Assembly: GCA_039105265.1 (NCBI GenBank)
Contig: JAPFFF010000038.1
Location: 744,001 to 808,000 of the forward strand
Source of the DNA: Tritrichomonas musculus
Taxonomy: Eukaryota; Parabasalia; Tritrichomonadida; Tritrichomonadidae
DNA: 64,000 bases
Direction of reading: 5' to 3'
Shown here: in pieces, positions 1-9,449 of the stretch
Layout: each line of letters opens with the position of its first letter
How positions within the stretch are numbered: position 1 is the stretch's first letter
Notes under the pieces: model-generated
Seen by the model: only the letters and a program-made list of their open reading frames with translations
What the model was told of the DNA's origin: nothing
The model's database searches: none
Program-made: the position numbers and the translations under genes

Positions 1-1323
1 CTCAGAGTCATAGCATTCGATTATTTTCTTTGGATATCGAACAATACATAAAACCCAATGTTCTCCATCTGAGCAAATGGGGACAAATACTTTATCGAAA
101 TGTGTAAATGACTGTTTACCTGAGATAGGACTTTTCATCAGTTCATGTATTTTTTCCATATCATTAGTCTCATATGCCATAGAAAGGAGGGTATAAAATG
201 CAGTAGGTACAACCAATATTTTCTTTTTATCAAACTCTGCTTCATTTTGACCAGGTTGTTTATTCAATCTCTTTCCTTTGTTATATAGAAGTTTCAAGTA
301 GTCATCAATAACATCTTCTTCTATATTTTCATCATTGACTAAACTCCTCCAATCATGAATTTTATGACGTCTTTGGTCTACTGTAAACTCTCCTGTCTTC
401 TGTGGTGTCATACGGGGTTCTCTTGGAGGAGGACTAGTACCTCGAGAGGTATGTGATGATGGAAACTGTGGAGGTGGTGATGAAGGAGGAGGAGGTGGTG
501 GAGGTGGTGGAGGTGAAGGTGAACGAGAAGGAGGAGGAGGTGGAGGTGAAGGTGAACGAGGTCGTTTTGATTTTTTCTTATGTTGTTTTGATTTTTTCTT
601 AGGTCTATCATCCTCGTCTAAATTTGTACTACTTTGAAGTAAAAGTTGAATTCTGTTTTGATTTTGATCCCTTGTTGGTGGCTCAACATTTGTGGGTCGG
701 TTCCTACCGATTTTCCTAAGGTTAAGATGATAATCATTTCGATTTAAAGTTGGAGGTCTGGGTAATGGAGCCAATTCTGGTATATCATCTGTTTGAATAC
801 CTCTAGTTTTATATTCTTTCTTATCACTTTTCAATGTTCTTTCTTTCATCTGCTCTCTCAGTTCTCTAGCTGCTTGTTTTTCCTCCTCAGTCTTCATTCG
901 AGATATCCTTATGTTGATAATATCATAATGTAATTTTATCTCTGTTAATATACCTTGATCTGATTCTTGGAGAGTATATTGATATGGCTTTAATACTGTT
1001 ATGTAATGCCCATGTTCATCTTTATCATCTTGATTTTTCTTAATCGCAAACACACAACCTGTAAATTTTGCTCTTGGTTTCTCTCTCTTGAGTCTATTAG
1101 CAAATTCAAGTACGTCTTTAAAAGCTATACTAGTATTTAAATATGTCTCATATAATTTTTGTAGATTTATTTGATTATTAGAGAACTTCCATATAGTTTG
1201 ACCCAAACCTCTTGTTAATCTTGCAACATCTCTATCAACTAGTTTAGGTCGAAATTTAATAGTACCTTGTAATAGTTGTATTTTATTGTTAGGTTTAGTT
1301 TGTGTACCTACATCACTTGTCAT
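1..1323 (-). CDS. Adenain/Ulp1-like cysteine protease (partial at window edge)
   Basis: An open frame runs from the ATG at 1323 off the left edge, about 440 residues. The visible end carries the start of a C48-type protease core: a D-G-E-H-W motif near residues 416-420 (catalytic His) and an E-C-Y-D-S motif near 433-437 (catalytic Asp). The Cys box would lie outside the window. This is the usual maturation protease of Polintons, which processes capsid precursors. The N-terminal half is different: a charged region, two TQT-type peptides (residues 7-9 and 176-178), a basic Lys stretch and a long Pro/Ser run at about 257-285. Such a low-complexity extension may direct localisation. Family assignment rests on motifs only. 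Confidence 0.75.
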   Translation of the reverse strand, partial: MTSDVGTQTKPNNKIQLLQGTIKFRPKLVDRDVARLTRGLGQTIWKFSNNQINLQKLYETYLNTSIAFKDVLEFANRLKREKPRAKFTGCVFAIKKNQDDKDEHGHYITVLKPYQYTLQESDQGILTEIKLHYDIINIRISRMKTEEEKQAARELREQMKERTLKSDKKEYKTRGIQTDDIPELAPLPRPPTLNRNDYHLNLRKIGRNRPTNVEPPTRDQNQNRIQLLLQSSTNLDEDDRPKKKSKQHKKKSKRPRSPSPPPPPPSRSPSPPPPPPPPPPSSPPPQFPSSHTSRGTSPPPREPRMTPQKTGEFTVDQRRHKIHDWRSLVNDENIEEDVIDDYLKLLYNKGKRLNKQPGQNEAEFDKKKILVVPTAFYTLLSMAYETNDMEKIHELMKSPISGKQSFTHFDKVFVPICSDGEHWVLCIVRYPKKIIECYDSE

Positions 1324-1389
1324 TTAAAAATCAAATAAAAGAAAGAAGAAGAAGATGTTGTTTATTTCATTTTTTTTATTTCTGTATAA

Positions 1390-1653
1390 ATGGCTTATTT
1401 CATGACCATAAAAGAGCGTATATATATCCTCTATAAAATAGTATCTTACCTCTATGATTATAGATGTGAGACTAATGAGGGAGTATGTAATATTTTAATT
1501 AATAAGATAAAAGAGTTAGCTGCTGAGTATTTCGAACCTGAATTTCTTGGTGTAATGATGAAAGATGGTGATTTGGAATTTATCGACCAAATAGAACATT
1601 TTGCCTTTGAGTTCTTAGAGTACCAAATATCTAATCTGCCCTCGCATTTATAA
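1390..1653 (+). CDS. Small unknown protein (87 aa) of the outer element
   Basis: An 87-residue, acidic, probably all-helical protein with no family I recognise. It is divergent from the protease gene (67 bp between start codons) and overlaps the tail of the HNH gene by 23 bp in convergent orientation. The tight packing fits a real Maverick gene. No signal peptide or membrane segment is seen. Confidence 0.5.
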   Translation: MAYFMTIKERIYILYKIVSYLYDYRCETNEGVCNILINKIKELAAEYFEPEFLGVMMKDGDLEFIDQIEHFAFEFLEYQISNLPSHL

Positions 1654-1966
1654 TTTTGGGCATATCCCTGTTATAGTTACTATCAGTTGGGGTTATCCAT
1701 CTTAAGTTGCTTAGATGGTAGTCAGCCCTATTCCTATTGATATGGTCTACCTCTATTTTATGTTGTGGGTCATCATTAGGTATGAACTGTCTTGCTATAA
1801 GTACATGTTTCAAGTAGTAGTTGCCATTTAGACATACTCGTATATACCCCTTTATATGTTTTGCATCTTTGCATATAAAATGATTACTCTTACGTCTTAT
1901 AGTAAAGGGGTACCTATTCAGTATCTCATAGTCGTTAGTAAAGCCTTTGAGTGGCACAAATGACAT
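1631..1966 (-). CDS. HNH endonuclease with NUMOD4-like start
   Basis: 111 residues. The start (VPLKGFTNDYEILNRYPF) is like the NUMOD4 DNA-binding motif of homing endonucleases. An HNH core follows: His54, the VDHINRNRADYHLSNLRW block with Asp74-His75 and a final Asn-Leu-Arg-Trp near 87-90. The layout matches small HNH_3 endonucleases of phages and large DNA viruses, which cut DNA with a metal ion. The inner element carries a longer relative (18582-19307). It may be a selfish passenger or may serve recombination; nothing here decides between them. Confidence 0.85.
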   Translation of the reverse strand: MSFVPLKGFTNDYEILNRYPFTIRRKSNHFICKDAKHIKGYIRVCLNGNYYLKHVLIARQFIPNDDPQHKIEVDHINRNRADYHLSNLRWITPTDSNYNRDMPKIINARAD

Positions 1967-2007
1967 TTACTCACTTTTTAAATGATTCATTTCATTTTTA
2001 TTTTCGT

Positions 2008-2307
2008 ATGAACAAGTGGGGGAAAATCATTGTTGATAGAATTGATAATAATGAACCTCGTCATTATCCTCTTGATGACAAAGAAAGAAACATTACCAAG
2101 TTCCCAAAGAAAAAAAAGCGAGTGGGCTTGTATAAAAACTATAAGGAACATCAAGAAGAAGAAGAAGAAATGTTTATAGTGACAGAGTGTCATTTTATTC
2201 CCTATGAATATAAAGAGATAGGTGTTCAAACTGAAGACCTTTGGGATGTAGGTGTTCAAACTAATGCTGAACTACCTCATATAGAAGAACTACTTAGTAA
2301 AATCTAA
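2008..2307 (+). CDS. Small acidic protein with two TQT-type motifs
   Basis: 99 residues from the ATG at 2008. That start is preceded by TCATTTTTATTTTCGT, an initiator-like sequence. An open frame extends upstream to 1951, but only from a GTG codon. The protein has a basic KFPKKKKR patch, a Glu-rich run and then two nearly identical peptides, EIGVQTED and DVGVQTNA, 10 residues apart. These resemble dynein light chain LC8 ligands. No enzymatic domain is recognised. Confidence 0.5.
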   Translation: MNKWGKIIVDRIDNNEPRHYPLDDKERNITKFPKKKKRVGLYKNYKEHQEEEEEMFIVTECHFIPYEYKEIGVQTEDLWDVGVQTNAELPHIEELLSKI

Positions 2308-2313
2308 CTTCTT

Positions 2314-3210
2314 TTATTTTAATTTTTGTTGTAGTAGGTACGAGATTCTCGGGGCAGGTACCTGTGCCGTTTCATAGATGGGCGGTTGTGGGGTGGGGTA
2401 CCTGTGCCGTTTCATTGATGGGGAGCAGTAGTGAGAACAAGAATATTTTTTTCTTTTTTTCTTTTTTCTTTTCTTTTCTTTTTCTTTTCTTTTCTTTTTC
2501 TTTTCTTTTCTTTTTCTTTTATGACGAGTTCGTGTTGACGCTTGGGGTGCCAGCCCCAGCGGAAACCGACTCGTATATACTACTACTCTAATTCCATATT
2601 TAACAAATTCACTATAAATGTTATTGTAATCATATTTAAGCTCACTAGTTTTGCCATCTTTAGTAACCAATATTTTTGAAACATAAATGATTTTGTTTGT
2701 TTTAGCCGTACATCCGCTACATCCAATATCTTCATTAAGTACTAAATCAACTTTCTCACAATCAGTTAATAACTTTATCATGTTCATTAATAACTTACTT
2801 TCACAAACAACGTAAGCATTTATTTTTAACGGGTTTGATTCATACATTTCAACTAACATTTGTAGAAATTGGTTTTTCTTTTCTAAATCCTCAATTTCAT
2901 TTCCTAAATCTGCAATACCTCTGTCTCGAGTTAATGGGAAATTGCTGTTTGTTGGAGGTTGAGATTGATAGTTCAAATCCTCCGTCGTCGGAATATATAA
3001 AGTTTGACCAACCGTTGACGTATCCATAGGTTGGTTCGCTTGAGTAAAATTTACGTTTGGATTTAATGGTGGAACATTTGGATATAACGGAACTGTTTGA
3101 GGTCGTGACTTAGTTGATGGTTTAATGTTAATGTTAACATTTGTGTTTTGTTCTTGCTTAATAGTGTTATCGGTCTCACTACTTAATATTCTTGCTTGCT
3201 TTAATGTCAT
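2314..3210 (-). CDS. Unknown Maverick protein, relative of the inner element's 176-aa protein
   Basis: 298 residues. A Pro/Asn-rich N-terminus is followed by a folded region at about residues 105-205, which aligns by eye with the inner element's protein at 21779-22309: a core resembling L..N.IK.......VD..L.EDI.C, then a Lys-rich strand-like part. Both have a short Cys cluster after the EDI motif, suggesting a metal site or disulfide. The last ~90 residues are encoded by a CT-rich run and a GC-rich repeated segment and are mostly Lys/Arg. That tail looks like chance coding. Function unknown. Confidence 0.55.
   Translation of the reverse strand: MTLKQARILSSETDNTIKQEQNTNVNINIKPSTKSRPQTVPLYPNVPPLNPNVNFTQANQPMDTSTVGQTLYIPTTEDLNYQSQPPTNSNFPLTRDRGIADLGNEIEDLEKKNQFLQMLVEMYESNPLKINAYVVCESKLLMNMIKLLTDCEKVDLVLNEDIGCSGCTAKTNKIIYVSKILVTKDGKTSELKYDYNNIYSEFVKYGIRVVVYTSRFPLGLAPQASTRTRHKRKRKEKKKKRKEKEKKRKKKKRKKYSCSHYCSPSMKRHRYPTPQPPIYETAQVPAPRISYLLQQKLK
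2335..2590. repeat. GC-rich duplicated segment plus CT-rich tract
   Basis: The segment GGTACCTGTGCCGTTTCAT occurs twice within about 50 bp near 2357-2416. It is followed by about 90 bp of TTTTCTTTT iterations at 2445-2520. The block is unlike anything else in the outer element and separates a moderately AT-rich part on its left from a much more AT-rich part on its right. It may mark a junction between two Maverick copies or a local repeat expansion. Confidence 0.6.
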
Positions 3211-3289
3211 ATTTAGTTTTAAATAAAAATATTAAATCATAATTTTTAATTTAATATTAAAAAGAATTTTCAATTCGAGAACTTCGTTC

Positions 3290-3517
3290 ATGGCTTTTGG
3301 TAGTTGGTTTAAAAAATTAGCGGGTAAAGTTAAAGAAGCAGCTAAAGATTTCGCTGATGGATTTAAATTTGGATGGAATAAAACAAAATCAATATTGGAA
3401 AAGTTACCTGTTGTTGGTAATGTTGCAAAAATATTACCTAAATTTGATAATTCAAATAATCCAGCAATTGAATATTTCGGTAGTGATGGGTTCTATGTTA
3501 AAGATAAAGGTTCTTAA
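3290..3517 (+). CDS. Small amphipathic, protein VI-like candidate
   Basis: 75 residues. It begins MAFGSWFKKLAGKVKEAAK, a strongly amphipathic helix with a Trp/Phe face, followed by a Gly-rich helix. Small proteins with such a start are common next to Polinton capsid genes and have been compared with adenovirus protein VI, which disrupts membranes during entry. The inner element has a longer counterpart (27324-27743). The assignment is inference from composition and length. It overlaps the 76-residue gene on the other strand by 20 bp. Confidence 0.5.
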   Translation: MAFGSWFKKLAGKVKEAAKDFADGFKFGWNKTKSILEKLPVVGNVAKILPKFDNSNNPAIEYFGSDGFYVKDKGS

Positions 3518-3728
3518 CGGCTCTGTTTAATAATGCTCTAACTTTCATACACTGATCATATTTATTTTGAATTCTTGCACGACTAAGTTTTCCTTTCTCC
3601 GTTGTTGGTTCAGGTTGACTTAATACTTTTCTATAATATTGAAGACGTGAATTTATGAGTTTCAACGTTGGAGTAGCAAATGTTTTACGTTCATGACGTT
3701 GTTTAAGGGGTGGTAAGGCTTGAGACAT
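3498..3728 (-). CDS. Small basic protein of unknown function (76 aa)
   Basis: 76 residues, strongly basic and predicted helical (many Arg/Lys/Gln), with no family recognised. The upstream bases contain TTATGTGATAAAAAATT, reminiscent of the GTGATATAAAA block before other genes in both elements. A basic packaging or DNA-binding role is possible but only inferred. Convergent overlap with its left neighbour supports compact element coding. Confidence 0.45.
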   Translation of the reverse strand: MSQALPPLKQRHERKTFATPTLKLINSRLQYYRKVLSQPEPTTEKGKLSRARIQNKYDQCMKVRALLNRAVKNLYL

Positions 3729-3832
3729 ATTTTTATTATGTGATAAAAAATTAAAAAATTAAAAATAAACTAAATAATTATTTTTACATTCATGAAATCA
3801 TCAAATATCTTTAATTTAATTCATTTTAAAAC

Positions 3833-5461
3833 ATGACCGAAACATTATTTAATAACACAGATGGAATAATTTCATATGTGACAAGTAAGATAGAAAAGTA
3901 TGAACCGAATAGATTTGAGGAACAAGTGAAATATCATATAAATCATTATTGTGAAAAATATTTGAAAGTGAAAATTCCAGCTCAACATATAAACAATTTC
4001 TATATAATTCATTATTTAACCATTCGTGATATAGTAAAGGATGAAGAACATAGACGTGAAGTAGAAATGGAACGTAAACGAATGGCAGATTATGAAGAAG
4101 CAGTGAGAATAGCAAGAGAGGATTTAATGAGTAAAGTATATAAAAACCAAAATGAAACAGGTGAAAGTGCGGCATATAATTTAAAATCATTTCGACCATT
4201 ACTCGAAGAAGATAAACAGAAAATATATTTGGAGTATAAGAAAGCATGGGATGAAGCACACCCAAAGAAAGAAAAACCCAAGGAGAAATCATTTAAGGAA
4301 AGGTTGGATGAATACGTAATTTTACATAATGGAGATAATGAACTTTTAACATTTGAGGATTTTGAAAAGTTGACAGCAGGATGGAAGAAGAGAGGTAAAA
4401 AATCTTTAGAATCATGGTATAAAGAATATCAGGATAAATATTTTCAACAACCAGGGGCAACAATAGAAATACCAAATGTAGAATTAACGGGATTATTTGG
4501 ATTTAAAGGTAAAGAAAAAAATAGAGCTTTAAAATTACTTAATCCAGAACTGAAAGAAGAAAAGGGGAAAATACCTTCATCATTTCCGTTAAAAGAAAAT
4601 ATAAAACGTTTTCAATTGCATAGAGTTGCAGAAAGAAACACATGGATGATTGATTTAATGGAAATATATATTAAGAAAAAACAACCGTTAAAATATTTAA
4701 TTGCAATTAATGTGAACACTAAATATTTATATGCACAAATTTTAAATGTGATGCTTTCAAAAACAGAATTTAGTAAAGATGAATTAAAAGCGACAATGTC
4801 ATATTTACGAGCATTACAAAAATTAATTGATAAAGGAATGAAGGTAGAACATTTAATCGGTGATGGTGAAGGTGCGTTTAAATCTGATAAGTCAAAAATG
4901 TTTTATGAAACTCAAAATATAAGCTTTTCACCTGTTGAAAGACAACCTAAAGGCGCTTATCCTGATTTTATGAAATATGAACAGAAGAAAGCAAAGAAAA
5001 CAGAACCTTTACATTCAAGTTTAGGAATTGTTGATAGAGTAATTAGAACCATTAGAGATATGGCGTATAATATGAATATTGGTGTAATAACTCCTGAAGT
5101 AATGAATGAAATCGTAAATCAATACAATAATGCACCACATAGAGGGTTAAGTAAATGGGCAGGCTTTAGTGTAACACCAAAGATGGTAAATGATGACCCA
5201 GAACTTGAAAATTACATTGTGAGGAGAATATTACAAGCTAATTGGGAAATTAAAAATAACGTTGAATTTAATATTAATGATGGCGTAAATGTTAAAGTTT
5301 ATAATATGACTGATAACAAAATGAAAAGAAGATCAGTCATAAGACCAGGAGAGTTTAAAGTTATTGGTAAAAAGAATGGATTATATGAAGTTGAAGGAAA
5401 ACTTAATGGTGTAAGTGGTGAACCTCAATTATTACCAAGATATTTATTGGCACCTATTTAA
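3833..5461 (+). CDS. Maverick integrase (retroviral-type, RNase H fold)
   Basis: 542 residues. A long charged helical N-terminus (about 1-250) precedes the integrase core: MIDLMEIY near 272, LIGDGEGAF near 343 and HSSLGIVDRVIRTIRD near 395. The NAPHRGLSKWAGFSVTP block near 430 is typical of Maverick c-integrases. The C-terminal 100 residues are strand-rich, as in chromodomain or SH3-like tails. The enzyme would join element ends to target DNA and create the 5-6 bp duplication. It is convergent with the polymerase gene, overlapping by 8 bp. It differs greatly from the inner element's integrase, so the two elements belong to different lineages. Confidence 0.9.
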   Translation: MTETLFNNTDGIISYVTSKIEKYEPNRFEEQVKYHINHYCEKYLKVKIPAQHINNFYIIHYLTIRDIVKDEEHRREVEMERKRMADYEEAVRIAREDLMSKVYKNQNETGESAAYNLKSFRPLLEEDKQKIYLEYKKAWDEAHPKKEKPKEKSFKERLDEYVILHNGDNELLTFEDFEKLTAGWKKRGKKSLESWYKEYQDKYFQQPGATIEIPNVELTGLFGFKGKEKNRALKLLNPELKEEKGKIPSSFPLKENIKRFQLHRVAERNTWMIDLMEIYIKKKQPLKYLIAINVNTKYLYAQILNVMLSKTEFSKDELKATMSYLRALQKLIDKGMKVEHLIGDGEGAFKSDKSKMFYETQNISFSPVERQPKGAYPDFMKYEQKKAKKTEPLHSSLGIVDRVIRTIRDMAYNMNIGVITPEVMNEIVNQYNNAPHRGLSKWAGFSVTPKMVNDDPELENYIVRRILQANWEIKNNVEFNINDGVNVKVYNMTDNKMKRRSVIRPGEFKVIGKKNGLYEVEGKLNGVSGEPQLLPRYLLAPI

Positions 5462-8400
5462 AATAATCTTCAATTTTTCCTTCTTCATAAGTTGTTTTAA
5501 TTTTACGTTCAAATTTCTTTAAAGTTGATACTGTCATATTTTTGTTCATTGAGAAACATGGTTGTCCTTTCGTTAAATCAAACGTTTGTGTGTTTCCATT
5601 AAATAAGGATTCATATAATTTCATGGGGTCATTACCAAATTCTTTGTAGGCGTATTTAATTGAGTTTTGTGTTAAACCTTTTCCTCGGATCATATAATCA
5701 ATTTCTCCCGTTGAATCTTGTAATTTATCTATATACATTTTCTTCATTAGAAAATATGACTCAATAGATTTTGGCATTTCATCATGACCATTAATTGTTG
5801 GAAAGTCACTGTGAAATTGTCCTAAATTAGTTCCGATTAATTCACGATAATATTTTTCTTTAAAACCATTAACAAGTCGTGGTAAATCATCAACTTCAAT
5901 GTGCATTGAATCAGTGTCTTGGTAATAAATGTGGCATCCTAAATCATAAGCTAAACACATTACTTCATTCATAATTCGCTTTGACATTGATAAAACTTGT
6001 ATACCAAGAAGTGAAAAGTTAAAATGGTTTTCAATTTGTTTAATAACTTTTACAGCATGTAATGGTGTTTTTCTACCTTCAATTAATGTGTCCTCAATAA
6101 TTTTATTATAGTTTTTGATCCAATATTTCTCAAAATCTTCTTCATTCATATATTTAATATCTTTATCAACTGGTTTCTCAATAGTTTTACCATAGCATGA
6201 ATTCATAATTAATTTATATAATTGTTGTAATGGGTTATGTTGCTTCTTATATTCAAGTCTTTTATTAAATATTTTCTTAATTTCTTTTTGGATTGTATAA
6301 TCACGTTTGCCTGCCCAATAATAACCACGGATGAATTCAAACTCTATTTTTTGAAATTCGATTAGGTCTTCTAATGATATATTATCGACAATTATATTTA
6401 ATGTTTCACCTTCTTTTAAGTTATCGTCATTAAGATTTAATCCGTTTACTTTACGAACAATGAGAGGGAATGGATAATGTTTATTAACTTTAGTAATTTT
6501 GATTTCAACAATGTAAGCACCTTGTTTTGAAAGGAATTCAAGGTTTAATTGTTCAGATTTGATAACTTCAGGTCTACCTTCAACGGTATATAAACGTGCC
6601 ATTGCTGAAGGATATAATGAAACAGCGTCGAAATCACAAAGTAGCTTTAATATATGCCATTTTTTATTGTATGCAGTCATGCAACGTCCTCCATAAACAG
6701 CTTTTGAGCAAAACTTACGAACATGACCACCTAATTTATAAAGGTTACCATTAGGATAATAAACACGTTGATTAAATACTTCATTAGCGAGTGAAGAAAT
6801 GGAAATGAAATTAAAAGGGTCGATACTGAAATCTTTAATAAATCCATTTCTGAATTCATTAAATCCAAGTCTAAGGATGTTTACATCTTGTTTACAATAA
6901 AATTCTGCATATGACCACATGTCGAAATGGTTTTCATCAATTCTACATTTAGGTATTTTATCAATGTTTGATTTAAATAATTCATAATCATCTGTTGTCC
7001 ATTTTTGATCTTCATTTAAGCCTGCATCATTAATTACTCCTTTGTTGGTATTTAATCTTTCAAGTGTGTAATATTTGTATGGGAAAATTTCTTTTTGAAC
7101 ATTAATGCCCAAATTAAACATAGAAGGTAATTGTGAAAGTTTACAATTCAACATTGGCAATGAATCTTTAAAGAAAATCTTTTTATCGTTATATTCAACC
7201 TTTGCCTGCATTAATTTTGTTCCTTTAATTATAGTATTTTTGATATTAACTAATGATGCAAACATTCGAAAATCATATGCTAAATTGTGGAAATAAACGA
7301 CCGCATGATCAGGTAAGAAATCAAGAAATTGTTTATTACATGTTTTACCTTTAAAGTATTCATTAATTTTTCCATTTTGCGATTGAAGAACACACATAAA
7401 TGGTTTATGAATATTACCTGAAACGTCAGCTTCAAAGTCAGCATACCAATAAGTAGGGTCTGTTTTGTTTTCACTTTCTTTAACAATTTTTGGAGCTATT
7501 AATTTTGTGCAATATTCTGGGTCATATTCTAAATTAATATTTGTTAAATCTTTATCGAATTCATGATAGAAAACCGTTTTTAATATTCGATATTGTCCAT
7601 AAGTGATTGGATTAAAATATCCTTGCTTCATTAATTCACGGACTAAATTTGATGATGAAATATAATATCTGGTTTTCCTCCAATGGTCACTATTATGTTC
7701 TTTATCGAATTTATCCTCGGTACATTCAATTAAATGTTTAATATAATAAGTACTAAATGGTGTTTTCTCTTCTATGAAATAATGGTCTTCATAAACGTTA
7801 AATGTATGGGTTCGTTGAGGTTCAGCATCTTTGACTCCCAAATATGATTTACGGACTTTGTTTTTGCATTGTTGAACCGTTGTCTTTTTATTTTTTCTAT
7901 CGCTGCTGTCGTCAATATATGATAACTTAATATGTATCTTAAACTCTTGACATATTTTTTCAATTGAACCTTGTGATAAATACCTATTATTAATTCTTAA
8001 TCGTATTTGATTTAAAATATCATCTGAATAAAAGCCAGTTTGTTTGAGAGCATAAACGAAGCAGCAATCATCCAATTCTTCACGTTGTTTAGCTGTTTTG
8101 GTAATTTTTGCTGGAATTTCAATGGTTTCATATTCTAAATCCTCAGTTAAATTATCATAATAACTCCGAGTGAATTCTTTTGCTTCTTCAAGAACAGTTA
8201 CTTTTTCATCCACTAATGAATCAAATATTTGTAGACGTTTTAAATACTCAATAACTTTTTTAGGTACTTTATCATTAGCTATATAGTTAAAGAATGAACC
8301 ACCAACGTCTTTACGGACCCTATCTTTATGCAAATATTTTGAAAATCTTAATGATGAAAATAATGACCAATCAGGTAAATCTGCATTATCTCCACTATTG

Positions 8401-9010
8401 AATCCCGTAAATTCTGCCGGTATTTCGTCAAGGTCGAATATAAAATGTTCTTCAGTGAAATTTTCCATTAATTTATTATAAACTTCAGGTGTTAATGGTT
8501 TAGAATGCCATTGACCTTTAACTTTAAATTCTATTTTGTATTTATCCATTGGTAATGGGTCTATGTATTCTTGAAAGAAATTTTTAAGTAGTGGAAACAT
8601 TAATTTTTTGCCTTTATTGTTTAAAAGTTCAAAATTAATTTCCCAATTAGTAGGTGTTTTATATAATGATTTCATCATATCATCCACTAATGTTTGTTGT
8701 TCGTCATCTAATTTTTGCCATTCTTTAAATGATTTAATATTACGTAAATTAATATCTTTTGGTTTTTCTTCAGGGAAAAATTCCTCATCATTTAATGCAT
8801 CAGCTGGTGGTGAATTATATAATAAATCACTTCTCCAAAATTCACGAATATCTTTTGAATGCTTCATTAATTCATCAAGAAATGAAGAATCTTTTTTATG
8901 TAAATCACGGTTGAATTTTTCATGTAAACGTTGACGGTTGAAATCATCAAGTGAATCACGAATTTTGTATTTATTTAAATTTTTGAATAAATAATCATCT
9001 GAATCTATGT
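5454..9010 (-). pseudogene. Protein-primed DNA polymerase B of the outer element, main part
   Basis: The frame covers about 1185 codons up to the inner element. Family B motifs are clear (residues counted from the ATG at 8867): exonuclease I ADFEAD near 476, exonuclease II YFHNLAYDF near 526, polymerase motif A DFDAVSLYPSAM near 747, motif B NSCYGKT near 887, and motif C YYQDTDSMHIEV near 983. Two insertions typical of protein-primed enzymes (TPR1/TPR2) fit the spacing. This is the replicative polymerase of the element. The gene is interrupted by insertion of the inner Maverick. Confidence 0.92.
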
Positions 9011-9015
9011 AACGT
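9011..9015. repeat. Left target site duplication of inner element
   Basis: AACGT directly precedes the first base of the inner Maverick and is repeated directly after its last base. Five to six bp is the usual size for Mavericks. A 6-bp reading (TAACGT) is also possible, because the base before each copy is T. Confidence 0.85.
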
Positions 9016-9279
9016 AGTAGTTATACATAGTGAAGGGGGGATAGATAACTAGTATAAGCAAATGAGGCTCTCTGGCTTTGAAAGCTTCCTGAAGAGACGA
9101 TAATTTGAGGTACTTTGGAGATGTTTTATATTATAGCTCCCTCGCTTTGAAAAGCTCCCTCGCTATAATAAACCATATCTCCAAACAGCCCCCAAGCAAC
9201 CCCCACCCAGCCACCCTACACGGAGAGCCTCATTTGCTTATACTAGTTATCTATCCCCCCTTCACTATGTATAACTACT
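9016..9279. repeat. Fold-back structure inside the left terminal repeat
   Basis: The outermost 57 bp (9016-9072) recur inverted at 9223-9279, so the tip of the element can fold on itself. The enclosed loop holds a second stem: TTTGGAGAT pairs with ATCTCCAAA, and TATTATAGC with GCTATAATA, around a repeated CTCCCTCGCT. The mirror structure is at 30889-31152. It resembles the branched hairpin ends of parvoviruses in shape only. Confidence 0.85.
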
Positions 9280-9444
9280 TAATACCAACCTATCTAGCAT
9301 ACTCCTACAGCAATCATCTCAAGCAACCCATCTCACACACATCCACTCATGCAATCATCTCCCATATCTCATCACATACATCTACTCATGCAACCACTTC
9401 ATGTACACCCGATATCTACTCAAAAATAAATCTTTAATTGAATC
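9016..9444 (+). repeat. Left terminal inverted repeat (429 bp)
   Basis: It starts AGTAGTTATACATAG and is the reverse complement of 30724-31152 along its whole length, with no difference seen by eye. Mavericks typically begin with AG. The repeat ends 5 bp before the stop codon of the first internal gene. A 110-codon frame at 9105-9437 recurs in the other copy only because the repeats match; I do not call it a gene. The inner part has short CA-rich iterations built on ACTCATGCAA and CATCTC. Confidence 0.95.
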
Positions 9445-9449
9445 CAAGC

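Noticed and set aside
408-611. 67-codon His/Leu-rich minus-strand frame
   Set aside because: It is an out-of-frame reading of the Pro-rich stretch of the protease gene.
9105-9437. 110-codon frame present in both terminal repeats of the inner element
   Set aside because: It is duplicated only because the repeats are identical; it crosses the fold-back arms and has low-complexity Thr/His/Ser content.
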